DNA of 45,203 nucleotides from a bacterium CPR1 (GCA_021404945.1 QWHO01000005.1:1-45203); one strand, 5' to 3'. Counted from the stretch's first letter, positions 16,132-24,884 are shown. Program-made: numbers and translations. The notes: generated by a model not told the origin, from the sequence alone.

Positions 16132-16928
16132 GGCTCGCCTTCTTCTGGAGGCTCGCTGGAGAACCTCCATTCGGCGCGAGGCTGTTGCTTCTTGAGTCGG
16201 GCCTGCAGCGGGAGGGGAATCGGATTGCCTTCCAACTGGACAAGGAAAAGCCGGTGGTTGGAGGTGGGCTCGAAGCCCAGCTCGGTGAGGCGGTTGTTCT
16301 TGGCGATCAGGGTCTGAAGACGATCGAGCCTGGAGAAGCCAGCCGGAAGGCTTTGCAGTCGATTGTTGCTGACATTCAGCTCTTCCAGCCGGATCAGCCT
16401 GGCAAGCTCGTCAGAGGCCTCGAGCTTGTTGTCCGCCAGGTGGAGCAGCCGCAGGTTGGTCGGCAGAGCCGCCAGCTCCTTAAGCTCGTTCTGGCTCAGA
16501 TAAAGCTCCTCCAGACCAGGGGGCAGGTGCTGGATAGAGCTGAGCTGGTTGTCCGAGAGATAGAGCCTGCGCAGCCCCGGCATGCGGGCAAGGACGGGGG
16601 GGATGTTGGTGAGCCGGTTGGAGCGCAGATCGAGCAACTCGAGCTCGCTCAGCTCGGAGAAAGACTCGGGCAGGGTGGTCAGCTCGTTCTCGCTCAGATC
16701 CAGGCCTTTGAGAGCTTTCAGCCGGGCGATCTCCGGGGGAGCCTCTTTGAGCTTGCTCTGGCTCAGCACCAGGCCGGTCGCGTTGGAAGGCTCGCGCAGC
16801 GCTTCCTCCAGGCGGTGCATGAGGCGTGGTGCATCCGTGGGCACGCCGCTGCAACCGGACAGCAGGAGGCAGGCCAGGACAATGACTCCAGAAATGACCC
16901 GGACAGGACGGGGCCATGGTTTGATCAC
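16128..16928 (-). CDS. Leucine-rich-repeat lipoprotein
   Basis: 266 residues starting at GTG 16928 (VIKPWPRPVRVISG), with a signal peptide and lipobox LLLSGC. Residues ~50-240 contain about eight bacterial LRR units of the LxxLxLxxNxL type (GLDLSENELTTLPESF, LLDLRSNRLTNIPPVL, RLYLSDNQLSSI, LYLSQNELKEL, LHLADNKLEA, LNVSNNRLQSLPAGF). It is likely anchored in a membrane facing the cell envelope and used for protein-protein contacts. It is the first gene of a four-gene operon with a beta-lactamase-like protein, a histidine kinase and a helical orphan. The open frame extends to 17201, but the extension crosses a promoter and a small gene on the other strand and is rejected. Confidence 0.87.
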   Translation of the reverse strand: MIKPWPRPVRVISGVIVLACLLLSGCSGVPTDAPRLMHRLEEALREPSNATGLVLSQSKLKEAPPEIARLKALKGLDLSENELTTLPESFSELSELELLDLRSNRLTNIPPVLARMPGLRRLYLSDNQLSSIQHLPPGLEELYLSQNELKELAALPTNLRLLHLADNKLEASDELARLIRLEELNVSNNRLQSLPAGFSRLDRLQTLIAKNNRLTELGFEPTSNHRLFLVQLEGNPIPLPLQARLKKQQPRAEWRFSSEPPEEGEP

Positions 16929-16982
16929 CGGAACGGTTGAAGATTTGTTAACCAGATCACGGTAGGGAAAGGCCACGCATGG

Positions 16983-16988
16983 TATAAT
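16983..16988 (+). promoter_or_regulatory. -10 element (TATAAT) upstream of the 44-aa peptide gene
   Basis: A perfect TATAAT lies in a locally AT-richer stretch. The -35 is weak: CGGTAG at 16960-16965 with 17-base spacing. It would give a leader of about 55 bases ending in a strong CGGAGGA ribosome binding site at 17034-17040. Confidence 0.45.
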
Positions 16989-17048
16989 ATGAGGTAGCCG
17001 GGTTGGAACCTCTTCGACCGGGCTAGACTGAACCGGAGGACCACCGCG

Positions 17049-17183
17049 ATGAGACTCGAGGCGATTTTCGTCGAGCTCGACTCGCTGGAGCTGCCCAATC
17101 AGGCACTCGAGGCCGCTCCTGCGGATCCGGGCCCGTGGGGACCAGCCGTCGAAGACGTCTGGTATGGACCCTATCCGGCCTGA
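17049..17183 (+). CDS. 44-residue orphan peptide
   Basis: An ATG with an excellent GGAGGA eight bases upstream opens a 44-codon frame ending in TGA at 17181-17183. The peptide starts MRLEAIFVELDSLELPNQAL, is acidic in the middle, and ends DVWYGPYPA. Codon third positions are almost all G or C, as in neighbouring genes. It has no signal peptide. It lies between two minus-strand genes, with a -10 element before it and a hairpin 36 bases after it, so it forms a complete one-gene unit. I know no family. Candidate roles (signal peptide, RiPP precursor, small regulator) are speculation, and no RiPP-modifying enzyme is nearby. Confidence 0.55.
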   Translation: MRLEAIFVELDSLELPNQALEAAPADPGPWGPAVEDVWYGPYPA

Positions 17184-17219
17184 GCTGCAGGCCGACTGCA
17201 CGATGAGACAGACGACAAT

Positions 17220-17243
17220 GCGGGCGCCTTACGGGGCGCCCGC
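17220..17243. terminator. Bidirectional hairpin between the 44-aa gene and the convergent membrane protein gene
   Basis: GCGGGCGCC (17220-17228) pairs perfectly with GGCGCCCGC (17235-17243) around a six-base loop that contains the TAA stop of the minus-strand gene. There is no strong U tract on either side, so it may be a processing or attenuation hairpin and not a classic intrinsic terminator. Confidence 0.5.
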
Positions 17244-18053
17244 TGCTCGTACCGAGAAGCTCTTGCGGAAGAGCTCGAGCGGTTTTCCGTCCATCGTGTG
17301 GGGCATGGCGATGCTCACTTCATAGTCGCCTGGCTGCTCGGGGGCCACCAGCACCAGATCGATGACGTCCCCACTTCGTGCTGGCAGTGGCGTGAAGCCG
17401 GCCAGCCTCTCCAGGGCAGGCTCCAGGGGCTGGCCTTCCCGATAGACCTGCACCCGGATCCAGCCCGGTCGCCGCGTCTCAAAGGTGGCGTTGTAGAGAT
17501 CCAATCGCATGGCCACGACCTGCCCCCCCCGATAGGGTCCCGGGGCGAGCTGCAGAGAGCTTCGGAAGGGCGGCTGGGATGGGGCGGCGGCTCGGGGGAT
17601 GGTCAGGATCTCGTAGGTCTGCAGCCCTTCGAAAGTCGGCCCGGCCCGCAACCAGCGCTTGCTTGATTTCAGCCCGCTTTGCAGCTCGGGGCTCTGGTGG
17701 GCGGGAAGGATGAGCCAGCGGCAGCTCGATCCCAGCAACTCCACCCGTCCCGTGGCCCGGAACGCCTTGAGCTGGTCGGGATGCAGGTGAGGTGCTGGCA
17801 GCACGCCATTTTCGGGCTGACTCAAGCAGGTCTCCCCCGGCACCATCTGGCGGCTCACCCATGCCAGCGCCCGGGCCTGGGGCTCGGGCAGGCTGGCCAG
17901 CCGCCGCTCGATTTCTGAGGGCGAGACCAGCAGATAGCCTCCCCATGCCAGCCCGGCCAGGCCCACCAGGAGGGCAGGCCAGCGGAAAGCGCTGCGAAGG
18001 AGCAGGGCGGCAAGCAGGAGACCTGCTGCTGGCCAGATGAGCTCTGGAAACAT
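17229..18053 (-). CDS. Hypothetical membrane protein with a C-terminal beta domain
   Basis: 274 residues. Two N-terminal membrane helices (LIWPAAGLLLAALLL; ALLVGLAGLAWGGYLLV) are followed by a helical and mixed region with a cysteine pair (GETCLSQ, GSSCRWL). The C-terminal half resembles an Ig-like beta sandwich (YRGGQVVAMRLDLYNATF; GDVIDLVLVAPEQPGDYEVSIAM). The soluble part is probably extracytoplasmic. No known family is recognised. It is convergent with the 44-residue gene and divergent from the flippase-like gene. Confidence 0.65.
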   Translation of the reverse strand: MFPELIWPAAGLLLAALLLRSAFRWPALLVGLAGLAWGGYLLVSPSEIERRLASLPEPQARALAWVSRQMVPGETCLSQPENGVLPAPHLHPDQLKAFRATGRVELLGSSCRWLILPAHQSPELQSGLKSSKRWLRAGPTFEGLQTYEILTIPRAAAPSQPPFRSSLQLAPGPYRGGQVVAMRLDLYNATFETRRPGWIRVQVYREGQPLEPALERLAGFTPLPARSGDVIDLVLVAPEQPGDYEVSIAMPHTMDGKPLELFRKSFSVRAAGAP

Positions 18054-18149
18054 TGCTGAAGATCATTCGAGGAGTGTCCTGCCTGGGCGCGAACACAGAG
18101 GAGGCCACCTGGCCTTGAACCTTGTTGGAGCGTAGCGCGTAGCCTTTCC

Positions 18150-19223
18150 ATGTCGGTTGCGGATGATCCTCAGGCGCTCGAAGAGGCAGTGGAGGAGGTC
18201 GTCCATCCGACCGCCCCCCGCGGTCGTCGTCGCGCCCTCTTCAACGTTCTCAGGGCCTGCGTGGGGGTGGGCCTGGCCGTTTACCTCATCAGCGTGGTCA
18301 TCTCCAGGCAGAAGGTGGACCTCTGGGCTCAGACTGCCGCAAGCATCAAGTGGCTGCTCCTCATCGCCCTGTCCATTCAGCTTGTTTCCATTTTGATCAC
18401 CACGGTGCGCTGGCAGTGGCTGCTCAGGGTTCAGCAGATTGAGGTCTCGCTGCACGACCTGCTTTCGCTCACCATGGTGGGGATGTTTTTCTCCAGCGTG
18501 TTGCCCGGGGCAGTAGGGGGCGATGTGCTCAAGATGGTCTACATCGCCCGCCACGCCCCCAACCGCCGCACTGAGGCCGTGCTTACCATCATGGTGGACC
18601 GGGTCCTTGGCTTGCTCGGTCTCTTGCTGGTGGCGCTGGTCTCGGTCCTTTTCTCGCTCGACTTCATCTTGAATGCCAATCGACAGGTGCAGCTGGCCAC
18701 CATCACGGTCGCAATGGGCAGCGCCGCCGGCATCGCGGGGGTGCTGGCAGTCCTGTTTCGTCGCCACCTCACCGGTCTTCCGCTGGTCTCGGGGTTGATC
18801 GCTTTCGGCCGCCTTCGCTTGCCGGCCGGGGTGGTGCACATTCTCGACCGTCTGGTGCGGGCCCTCGACCTTTACAAAGGAGCCCCTCGAGTTATCGCTG
18901 CCGCCCTGGCCATCTCGGCCTTCACCCACGTGCTGGCGGCCCTGACGGTCTTTCTGATCGGCCGGGCCTACCACGAGACCCACCTGGGGCTCTGGAGCTA
19001 CTTCCTGGCTGCCCAGATCGCCAACGCTGTGGCCGCCATCCCGATCACCCCGGCCGGATTCGGGGGCCGCGACCTGGTGCTCAGCACGTTCTTTCTGGCC
19101 GGGGGGGCCACTCCGGCCGAGGCGGGCGTCATCCCGGTGTTCAATACCTTCATCATCTTGTTCTGGAGCCTGATTGGCGGGGTGTTCTTCATCTTCATGC
19201 GCCACCCTCGCAAGAGCGGGTAG
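18150..19223 (+). CDS. LPG-synthase-TM / AglD-like (UPF0104) integral membrane protein
   Basis: 357 residues with about eight membrane helices. The pattern fits the flippase-like domain of MprF and AglD (PF03706): an early IxLLxALxIQL helix, then RWQWLL, SVLPGAVGGDVLKMVYIAR, a VDRVLGLLGLL helix, and late ITPAGFGGRDLV. Members move or modify lipids or lipid-linked glycans at the inner membrane. There is no MprF synthase domain, so it is the membrane part only. The exact substrate cannot be read from the sequence. Confidence 0.88.
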   Translation: MSVADDPQALEEAVEEVVHPTAPRGRRRALFNVLRACVGVGLAVYLISVVISRQKVDLWAQTAASIKWLLLIALSIQLVSILITTVRWQWLLRVQQIEVSLHDLLSLTMVGMFFSSVLPGAVGGDVLKMVYIARHAPNRRTEAVLTIMVDRVLGLLGLLLVALVSVLFSLDFILNANRQVQLATITVAMGSAAGIAGVLAVLFRRHLTGLPLVSGLIAFGRLRLPAGVVHILDRLVRALDLYKGAPRVIAAALAISAFTHVLAALTVFLIGRAYHETHLGLWSYFLAAQIANAVAAIPITPAGFGGRDLVLSTFFLAGGATPAEAGVIPVFNTFIILFWSLIGGVFFIFMRHPRKSG

Positions 19224-19440
19224 GATAGGCAGGTCATCGGCTCACCCTGGCCTTGACGAGGGATGGAAACCGCAGTGAGCGCTGAGGACGGGGAGAGCTC
19301 AGGTTTGGAGTGGAGGGTATGGCCGACTCGGAAACCGCTGGTCGTCAGGAATATTGGCTGGCTTCCACGGCTCGAGGATTGGCTTTGACGAGCCGGATGA
19401 CGGGCAGGTATCCGCTCAGCCCAGGGTCCACGGACAGACA

Positions 19441-19476
19441 GAGAAAGGCCGGTCCCTTGCGGGGCCGGCCTTTCTC
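19441..19476 (-). terminator. Strong intrinsic terminator downstream of the lipase gene
   Basis: GAGAAAGGCCGG at 19441-19452 pairs perfectly with CCGGCCTTTCTC at 19465-19476, and TCCC against GGGG extends the stem. It lies 19 bases after the lipase stop codon and can serve both strands. The 217 bases between the flippase-like gene and this hairpin hold no supported gene. Confidence 0.75.
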
Positions 19477-19494
19477 ACGGGGTTGGCGCTCAGC

Positions 19495-21651
19495 CTACTT
19501 GGCGATGAGCGAGCTGAAGTCCCAGATCTGCTCGATGCCACCGGGCACCGCAGCCAGTCCGCGCTGAATCACCGGGAAGGTGTTCGGCACCAGGAACTGA
19601 GTGGCCACGAAGGCGCCAGCTTGCAACTGGCCGTGCAGGGTCAGCTGACCGCCCGGTCCGCCCTGGGACGGATCGAGCAGGTAGCCGTGGCCGCCACCCT
19701 GCTCCTGGAACAGGCCCGAGCCGTTGAAGACCAGGGTGTTGCCGATGGGAGCGGGGAAGGCGAACGGCGTTGAGGCGGTCACCTGGTTGAGGCTGATGGC
19801 CGGCAGCCCCGGAGGGGTCACCGAGACCACCTGCTTGGCGTTGACCTGATTCAGGCCCATGGCGAGGGTCAGGTCGGTGGTGGCCGAGTTCGGCACCACC
19901 TGGTCGTTGAGCATCTCCTGGACCAGGATCTGCGTTGCCAGGTTGCCCTTGAGCGAGCCGGCCAGCATCCGCGGAGCGTAGTTGTAAGGGTCGGCGTCGT
20001 CGAGCACGGTCTGGGCAATCCAGAAGAACTGTCGGAAGGAGATCGTGCCCGGCGTCAGGCCATTGGCTGCGAGCCCGGGAAGCAACTGGGCGCTGATGGT
20101 GGGAGAGTTGAGCAGCAGGTTGGTCAGACGACCGCCGGCCACGTTCAGCACACCGGTCGTGATGTCTTCCTCGAGGGCGAGGAAGACTCCGCCCAGAATG
20201 CCTCCCAGCGACTGGCCGATGTAGACCGGACGTGCCGGCGGATTGGGTGCCAGGTCGGGGATGCCGTTGCCGTCGAAGTCGGTGGCGCCCCGCGCAATCA
20301 TGTGAGCCAGGGTCATCTGGTCGCCAACGGTCTGCCGCATATGGTCGCGGGTCAGGCGCAGGTTGGCCGGGTTGATGAAGCCTGTGCCGCTCTGACCGGC
20401 CGGGGGCGGCAGCGGGTTGAGGCCGGCCAGGGTCTGGCTGCCGTGGCCGACGGCATCGATGCCGATGACCGCAAAGCCCTGCGAGCAAGCCAGGAAGGCC
20501 AGGCCCAGCATGTCTTCCTTGCTGCGGGTGAGTCCGTGCTGGAAGATGATGACCGGGCGCGGGCCGGGCCCGGCCGGCGGAGAAGCCGGCTGGCAGACCA
20601 TGAACTGGAGGTTCAGGGTGCCCTGCGGGGTCGGGTTGTCAGGCGTTCCCTGGAAGAAGGTCTCGTTGGCGGTGTTGACGTTCCCGATGTACTGGGTGGC
20701 CGGGAAGACGCCGAAGCGGATGGCTCCCACCACGTTGGGGAACTGGGGCTGCGAGGCCAGAATGCGCTGGCCGGTCGGTCCCAGGCTGTTGAGGAAAGCG
20801 GTGACGGCTGCCGGTCCCACGAACTGGGCCGGAGGGAGCATCGTCGGGGTCGGCGTCTCGGCCTCGACCCGCTGATGGATGACCGTCAGGGTCTGGAACA
20901 GCTGCTGGGTGGTGAAAGCGAAGGCGAACGGAATGTCCTCGCGGGGCAGGCCCGTGGCCGCTTCGGCACCCTGCCAGATCGGCTGGTAGGCGGCCCGGAC
21001 CGGCTCGAGGGCGTTGGCCTGCTGGTCGTTGAGGAAAGGGAACACCGAGGTGCCGTTCTCATCCACCAGCGGAGTGGGGGACTTCAAAGCGATCTCAGGA
21101 TAGCTCGAATCGACGGCGTTGCCGTTGCTGTCGAGCACCCCGCCCGTGATGACCACGATGTGAGGTGCACCGGGGGAGAGCGGTCGAACCGGCTGGGCGA
21201 TGACCAGCGATTGGTCGCCCACGTCGCCCGTGCCTACTTCGAAAGTCATGGGCTGCAGTTGGCGGGTGGCCGCGTTGATGACCAGAATGGTGTTGTTATT
21301 CACCGTCGTCGCGTCGATGTTGGCCGTAAACGGGATGAAGATCGGGCCGGCTGTGGAGAAGCCCGAGATCGAGTTCATCGAATCGAAAGGCTCACCAGTC
21401 CCGGGCAGAGCGTTCTGACCGGTCTGAGGGTTCCGGATCAGGTCGTTGGGAAGGGGGATCCTGAGCTGGAGCGTGGTGGAGGATGGGTCGAAAGTCACGT
21501 TCGTCGTGGTCGTCGGCACGACCGCCGGCGGCCCGTTGAATCCAGCGGGAAGGTCCTTAGTGGTCGTATCCCCGCCGCATCCGGACAGCACGAGTAGTGA
21601 TGTCGCGAGCATGACACCCATCGGGACCTTGAAGAAATTTCTGAAGTTCAT
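19495..21651 (-). CDS. Exported lipoprotein lipase/esterase, Pla-1/cef-like
   Basis: 718 residues. MNFRNFFKVPMGVMLATSLLVLSGC is a lipoprotein signal with lipobox LSGC at Cys25 (positions 1-25 of the protein). Residues ~45-190 form a beta-sandwich with Big-type traits (IPLPNDLI, FIPFTANIDATTVNNNTI), as in the N-terminal domain of bacterial virulence-factor lipases. The alpha/beta hydrolase core has oxyanion motif QHGLTRSKEDML near 371 and nucleophile GQSLGGILGG at Ser481. A late GHGYLL may provide the catalytic His. It likely hydrolyses lipids or polyesters outside the cytoplasm. ATG 21651 has GGGAG six bases upstream. No partner genes adjoin it. Confidence 0.85.
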   Translation of the reverse strand: MNFRNFFKVPMGVMLATSLLVLSGCGGDTTTKDLPAGFNGPPAVVPTTTTNVTFDPSSTTLQLRIPLPNDLIRNPQTGQNALPGTGEPFDSMNSISGFSTAGPIFIPFTANIDATTVNNNTILVINAATRQLQPMTFEVGTGDVGDQSLVIAQPVRPLSPGAPHIVVITGGVLDSNGNAVDSSYPEIALKSPTPLVDENGTSVFPFLNDQQANALEPVRAAYQPIWQGAEAATGLPREDIPFAFAFTTQQLFQTLTVIHQRVEAETPTPTMLPPAQFVGPAAVTAFLNSLGPTGQRILASQPQFPNVVGAIRFGVFPATQYIGNVNTANETFFQGTPDNPTPQGTLNLQFMVCQPASPPAGPGPRPVIIFQHGLTRSKEDMLGLAFLACSQGFAVIGIDAVGHGSQTLAGLNPLPPPAGQSGTGFINPANLRLTRDHMRQTVGDQMTLAHMIARGATDFDGNGIPDLAPNPPARPVYIGQSLGGILGGVFLALEEDITTGVLNVAGGRLTNLLLNSPTISAQLLPGLAANGLTPGTISFRQFFWIAQTVLDDADPYNYAPRMLAGSLKGNLATQILVQEMLNDQVVPNSATTDLTLAMGLNQVNAKQVVSVTPPGLPAISLNQVTASTPFAFPAPIGNTLVFNGSGLFQEQGGGHGYLLDPSQGGPGGQLTLHGQLQAGAFVATQFLVPNTFPVIQRGLAAVPGGIEQIWDFSSLIAK

Positions 21652-21790
21652 GGCAACTCCCGACTTGGTTTGGCGCTTCTTCCCCCGCCACGCTCTGAGA
21701 CTCAACCCCGCACGGGAGCTAAGACGGACCGAGATCGGGGAGATTGAATTGCCGGCCTTTCGCCGGGGGGGGCGGAACCTCCTCCAAGGA

Positions 21791-21838
21791 CTTTCAAGGA
21801 AGAATGAAACCCTTTACCGGTAAGGATTTTCCTGAAAG
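21791..21838. promoter_or_regulatory. Nested inverted repeats upstream of the lipase gene
   Basis: The outer arms CTTTCAAGGAA (21791-21801) and TTCCTGAAAG (21829-21838) are near-perfect inverted repeats. At their centre is the perfect palindrome TTACCGGTAA (21814-21823). The structure sits in the 206-base gap between the PilZ gene and the lipase gene, about 140 bases before the lipase start. It could be an operator or the terminator of the PilZ gene. Confidence 0.4.
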
Positions 21839-21857
21839 AACAGGTTTAGAATAAACT

Positions 21858-22565
21858 TCAAGCTTTCAGGATAGCCACGATGCGCATCACGGAGGGGTCG
21901 TCCTCGACCTCGAAACGCAGGCCGTGATAATACTTCTGGCTGCGAGTGTCGCGCCTGCAGCTGCGTACGATGGCGTCCACCGCCATGGAAGGCAGAGCTC
22001 CGTACTGATCGAGGCGGACGCGACACCTGGTGCCGATACGGACCTCGGTGGTGGAGGAAAGTTGAGCGCCACCGCGCCCGATGTTGATGAGAGACCCCTC
22101 GCAGAGAACGTCGTCGGAACGGTTGGTGATGTAGGCCGGCAGGTTGTTGGCCTTGATGCGCAGATGCTGGCGCCGCTCGCGCACGTTGTTCTGAGAGAAC
22201 CCGTGGGCGGCCAGGGTCTCCTTGACCCAGCTGTTGGCCTTGGCCTCATCGGTGTCTTCGAAGATCAGGCCCGCGCTGACGCGATCGATGGCCAGACGGC
22301 GCGTCCAGACGACCCGGCACTTGACCGCCCCCTTGCCCGAGCCAGGTACCATCACGGCCACGATCTCCTTGGCGCTGAGCCCGTCCTTGCTCTCGAGTCG
22401 GATTCCGGCCACAGAAATATCTGTGATCCCGGCACTGAAGGTACGCTTCTGGGTGCGCACCTCGACCAGGACTCGACAGGCCAGTCGCACCATCCGGCGA
22501 CGCTCGTTCAGGGCCGGCTTGTGGCCAGGCAGGTAGGTTTGCAAAGTGGCCCACAGTTTTTTCAT
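21858..22565 (-). CDS. Tandem PilZ-domain protein
   Basis: 235 residues with two PilZ-like halves, the receptor fold for cyclic di-GMP. The first half has ERRRMVRL (RxxxR) and the DISVAGI box (DxSxxG), so it should bind c-di-GMP. The second has ERRQHLRI and NIGRGGA, where Ser is replaced by Gly (NxGxxG), so binding there is less certain. No output domain such as a glycosyltransferase is attached, so it probably acts through protein contacts. ATG 22565 has no evident ribosome binding site. It diverges from typA. Confidence 0.85.
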   Translation of the reverse strand: MKKLWATLQTYLPGHKPALNERRRMVRLACRVLVEVRTQKRTFSAGITDISVAGIRLESKDGLSAKEIVAVMVPGSGKGAVKCRVVWTRRLAIDRVSAGLIFEDTDEAKANSWVKETLAAHGFSQNNVRERRQHLRIKANNLPAYITNRSDDVLCEGSLINIGRGGAQLSSTTEVRIGTRCRVRLDQYGALPSMAVDAIVRSCRRDTRSQKYYHGLRFEVEDDPSVMRIVAILKA

Positions 22566-22621
22566 CGGGCCAGGAGATTCGCGAGAACGTTGGGCCTTCC
22601 TCTCGGGGCTTGACGAGTGGG

Positions 22622-22627
22622 TATAAT
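22622..22627 (+). promoter_or_regulatory. -10 element positioned for a leaderless typA mRNA
   Basis: A perfect TATAAT ends six bases before the typA ATG, and there is no Shine-Dalgarno. Transcription should begin at or within a base of the A of ATG. No good -35 is visible at 16-18 bases; a TTGACG at 22610-22615 is too close to act as one. Confidence 0.6.
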
Positions 22628-22633
22628 CCCTGC

Positions 22634-24463
22634 ATGCAAAGAAACGACCTGCGCAACCTGGCGATCATCGCCCACATCGATCACGGAAAAACCACTCTGG
22701 TGGACGGCCTTTTGCGCCAGGCCGGCATTTTCCGCCCTGGCCAGGACGTGGCCGAGCGCGTGATGGACTCCAATGAGCTCGAGCGCGAGCGGGGCATCAC
22801 CATTCTCTCCAAGAACACGGCCGTGGAGTATCGCGGCATCACCCTCAACATCGTGGATACCCCCGGCCACGTGGACTTTGCCGGCGAGGTCGAGCGTATC
22901 CTCGGGATGGTGGACGGCTGTCTCCTGGTGGTGGACGCCTTCGAGGGCCCCATGGCCCAGACCCGCTTCGTGGTGAAGAAAGCTCTGGAAGCAGGTCTTC
23001 TGCCCATTCTGGTGGTCAACAAGATCGACCGCCCGGACGCCCGACCCGAGCAGGTGGTGGACGAGGTCCTGGGCCTGTTCATCGACCTGGGAGCCAACGA
23101 CGAGCAGATCGACTTTCCGGTGGTCTACGCCTCGGCCAAGCAGCAGGTGGCCTCACTCGACCCGAGAGGACCCTTTGAGAGCCTGCAACCTCTCTATGAG
23201 GCGATCCTCGAGCATGTTCGCGTGCCCGAGGGCGATCCCGAGGCGCCTCTTCAGATGCTGGTCAGCAGTCTCGACTATGACGAGTATATCGGGCGGCTGG
23301 CCATCGGGCGCATCAGCCAGGGAACCCTGACGGCTCCCCGGCAGGTGGCCTTTGGCTCGCCCTCAGAAACACTCAAGAAGGGCAAAGTCGCTCAGTTGTT
23401 TCGTTTTGAGGGTCTGAGCCGCAAAGCGGTGGAGTCGGCCACCGTGGGGGACATCGTCTCGCTCTCGGGCCTGGCCGAGGTCGGTCTGGGCCAGACCATC
23501 ACCGAGATCGAGCGGCCTGCGCTGCTGCCGGGCCTCTCGGTAGACGAGCCCACCCTGGCGGCCATGTTCCTCGTTTCCAATAGCCCTCTGGCCGGCACCG
23601 AAGGCAAGTACGTCACCTCCCGTCACCTCAACGACCGTCTGATGCGCGAAAGAGAGCGCAATGTGGCCTTGCGGGTCAATCCCACCGATTCTCCGGACGT
23701 GTTCGAAGTGTGCGGGCGGGGCGAGCTGCACCTTTCCATCCTGATCGAGACCATGCGCCGCGAGGGCTACGAGTTCTGCGTGTCGGCCCCGAGGGTGCTC
23801 ACCAAAATGGTCAACGGGCAGGTGCACGAGCCACTCGAGCAACTCATCATCGACCTGCCGGAGGAGAACCTTGGCCCGATCATGGAGACAGTGGGTCTGC
23901 GCCGCGCCGAAATGATCAACATGAGTGGCTCGGGGACCGGTCGCCTGCGCCTGGAGTTCACCATCCCGGCTCGGGGACTGATCGGCCTGCGCTCAGACAT
24001 CCTGACCCTGACCCGGGGCTACGGCATCATGAATCACCTGTTCCACGACTACGGTCCCTGGCGAGGCGAGATCGCCGGTCGCACGCGCGGCTCCCTGGTG
24101 GCCTCCGAGGCTGGCGAGTCCACTACCTATGCGCTGCATAACCTGCAGTCGAGCGGAGTGTTCTTCATCGACCCGGGCGAGAAGGTCTACGCCGGCATGG
24201 TGGTCGGCGAGCATTGTCGTCCGGGTGATCTGGAGGTCAACGTGGCCAAGAAGAAGCACGTGACCAACATTCGTAACTCCGGCGCCGAGGAGAGCCTGCG
24301 CCTGGAAGTACCGCGCCGGCACTCGCTGGAGCAGGCTCTGGAATACATCGAGGACGACGAGCTGGTGGAGGTCACCCCGCAGAGCATTCGCATCCGCAAG
24401 GAGATCCTGGACGTGCATGCGCGCAATCGCATTCGCAAGGAGAAGAGCCGCCAGGCCAGCTGA
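22634..24463 (+). CDS. typA: Ribosome-associated GTPase TypA/BipA
   Basis: A 609-residue translational GTPase of the EF-G/LepA family, needed for ribosome assembly or stress and low-temperature growth. It has G1 [10 protein letters not shown] near residue 18, G2 RGITI, G3 DTPGH, G4 NKID and the SAKQ G5 region, followed by the EF-G-like domains and the TypA-specific C-terminal domain ([24 protein letters not shown]). The length is normal for the family. ATG 22634 is chosen because homologues begin at this point and a -10 element lies 6 bases before it; the frame extends to 22610 without support. Confidence 0.97.
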   Translation: MQRNDLRNLAIIAHIDHGKTTLVDGLLRQAGIFRPGQDVAERVMDSNELERERGITILSKNTAVEYRGITLNIVDTPGHVDFAGEVERILGMVDGCLLVVDAFEGPMAQTRFVVKKALEAGLLPILVVNKIDRPDARPEQVVDEVLGLFIDLGANDEQIDFPVVYASAKQQVASLDPRGPFESLQPLYEAILEHVRVPEGDPEAPLQMLVSSLDYDEYIGRLAIGRISQGTLTAPRQVAFGSPSETLKKGKVAQLFRFEGLSRKAVESATVGDIVSLSGLAEVGLGQTITEIERPALLPGLSVDEPTLAAMFLVSNSPLAGTEGKYVTSRHLNDRLMRERERNVALRVNPTDSPDVFEVCGRGELHLSILIETMRREGYEFCVSAPRVLTKMVNGQVHEPLEQLIIDLPEENLGPIMETVGLRRAEMINMSGSGTGRLRLEFTIPARGLIGLRSDILTLTRGYGIMNHLFHDYGPWRGEIAGRTRGSLVASEAGESTTYALHNLQSSGVFFIDPGEKVYAGMVVGEHCRPGDLEVNVAKKKHVTNIRNSGAEESLRLEVPRRHSLEQALEYIEDDELVEVTPQSIRIRKEILDVHARNRIRKEKSRQAS

Positions 24464-24545
24464 CCATCCGGTAACAAGCCGTCAACTCGGGGCCACGCCG
24501 GACCCTGTTATCCTCGAGCCGAACAAGCGGACCTGGAGGATCACT

Positions 24546-24770
24546 ATGCAGATAGCAAACCTGGCTACCTTTCCGCAAGCGGCGGCCAAACAACAGAAGA
24601 ACAGCCGTCCCGAGCCCGGGCCGGACGACGCTTCCGACCCCGACTTCGGCGACAATCGGCGCAACGACGACGGACCTGACTCGGTCTACGACCCTGACTT
24701 TGGCGGACGCGGCGGTGGCGATACCTACAGCGGTCCGGACGGCACCTACAGCTACGATCCCTATCACTGA
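24546..24770 (+). CDS. Small acidic Asp/Gly/Tyr-rich protein
   Basis: 74 residues starting MQIANLATFPQAAAKQQ, with GGAGGA five bases before the ATG. The rest is disordered-looking and rich in Asp, Gly, Pro and Asn. DPDFG occurs twice (SDPDFGDN, YDPDFGGR), and the tail is GPDGTYSYDPYH. There is no signal peptide or membrane segment. The acidic repeats could bind cations. It follows typA by 82 bases and may share its transcript. The short N-terminal strand (M-x-I plus polar residues) resembles the N termini of other orphans in this window. Confidence 0.65.
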   Translation: MQIANLATFPQAAAKQQKNSRPEPGPDDASDPDFGDNRRNDDGPDSVYDPDFGGRGGGDTYSGPDGTYSYDPYH

Positions 24771-24884
24771 GCCTCGCTGCCCGGGCCCCGAGCGAGCGTT
24801 GAGGGCTGTGGCGTGAGTGGGGGCAGCCCCTGCGCGCGTGTTGAAGGCTTTGCGCGGACCTGCGCCCGCGCCCTGAAGGTCGGC

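Noticed and set aside
19310-19567. 85-codon plus-strand open frame between the flippase-like gene and the lipase gene
   Set aside because: It runs through the terminator hairpin at 19441-19476 and into the lipase 3' end, and its SD-like GGAGGG is only one base from the start.
22610-22615. TTGACG as the -35 box of typA
   Set aside because: Only six bases separate it from the TATAAT, far too short for a sigma70 promoter.
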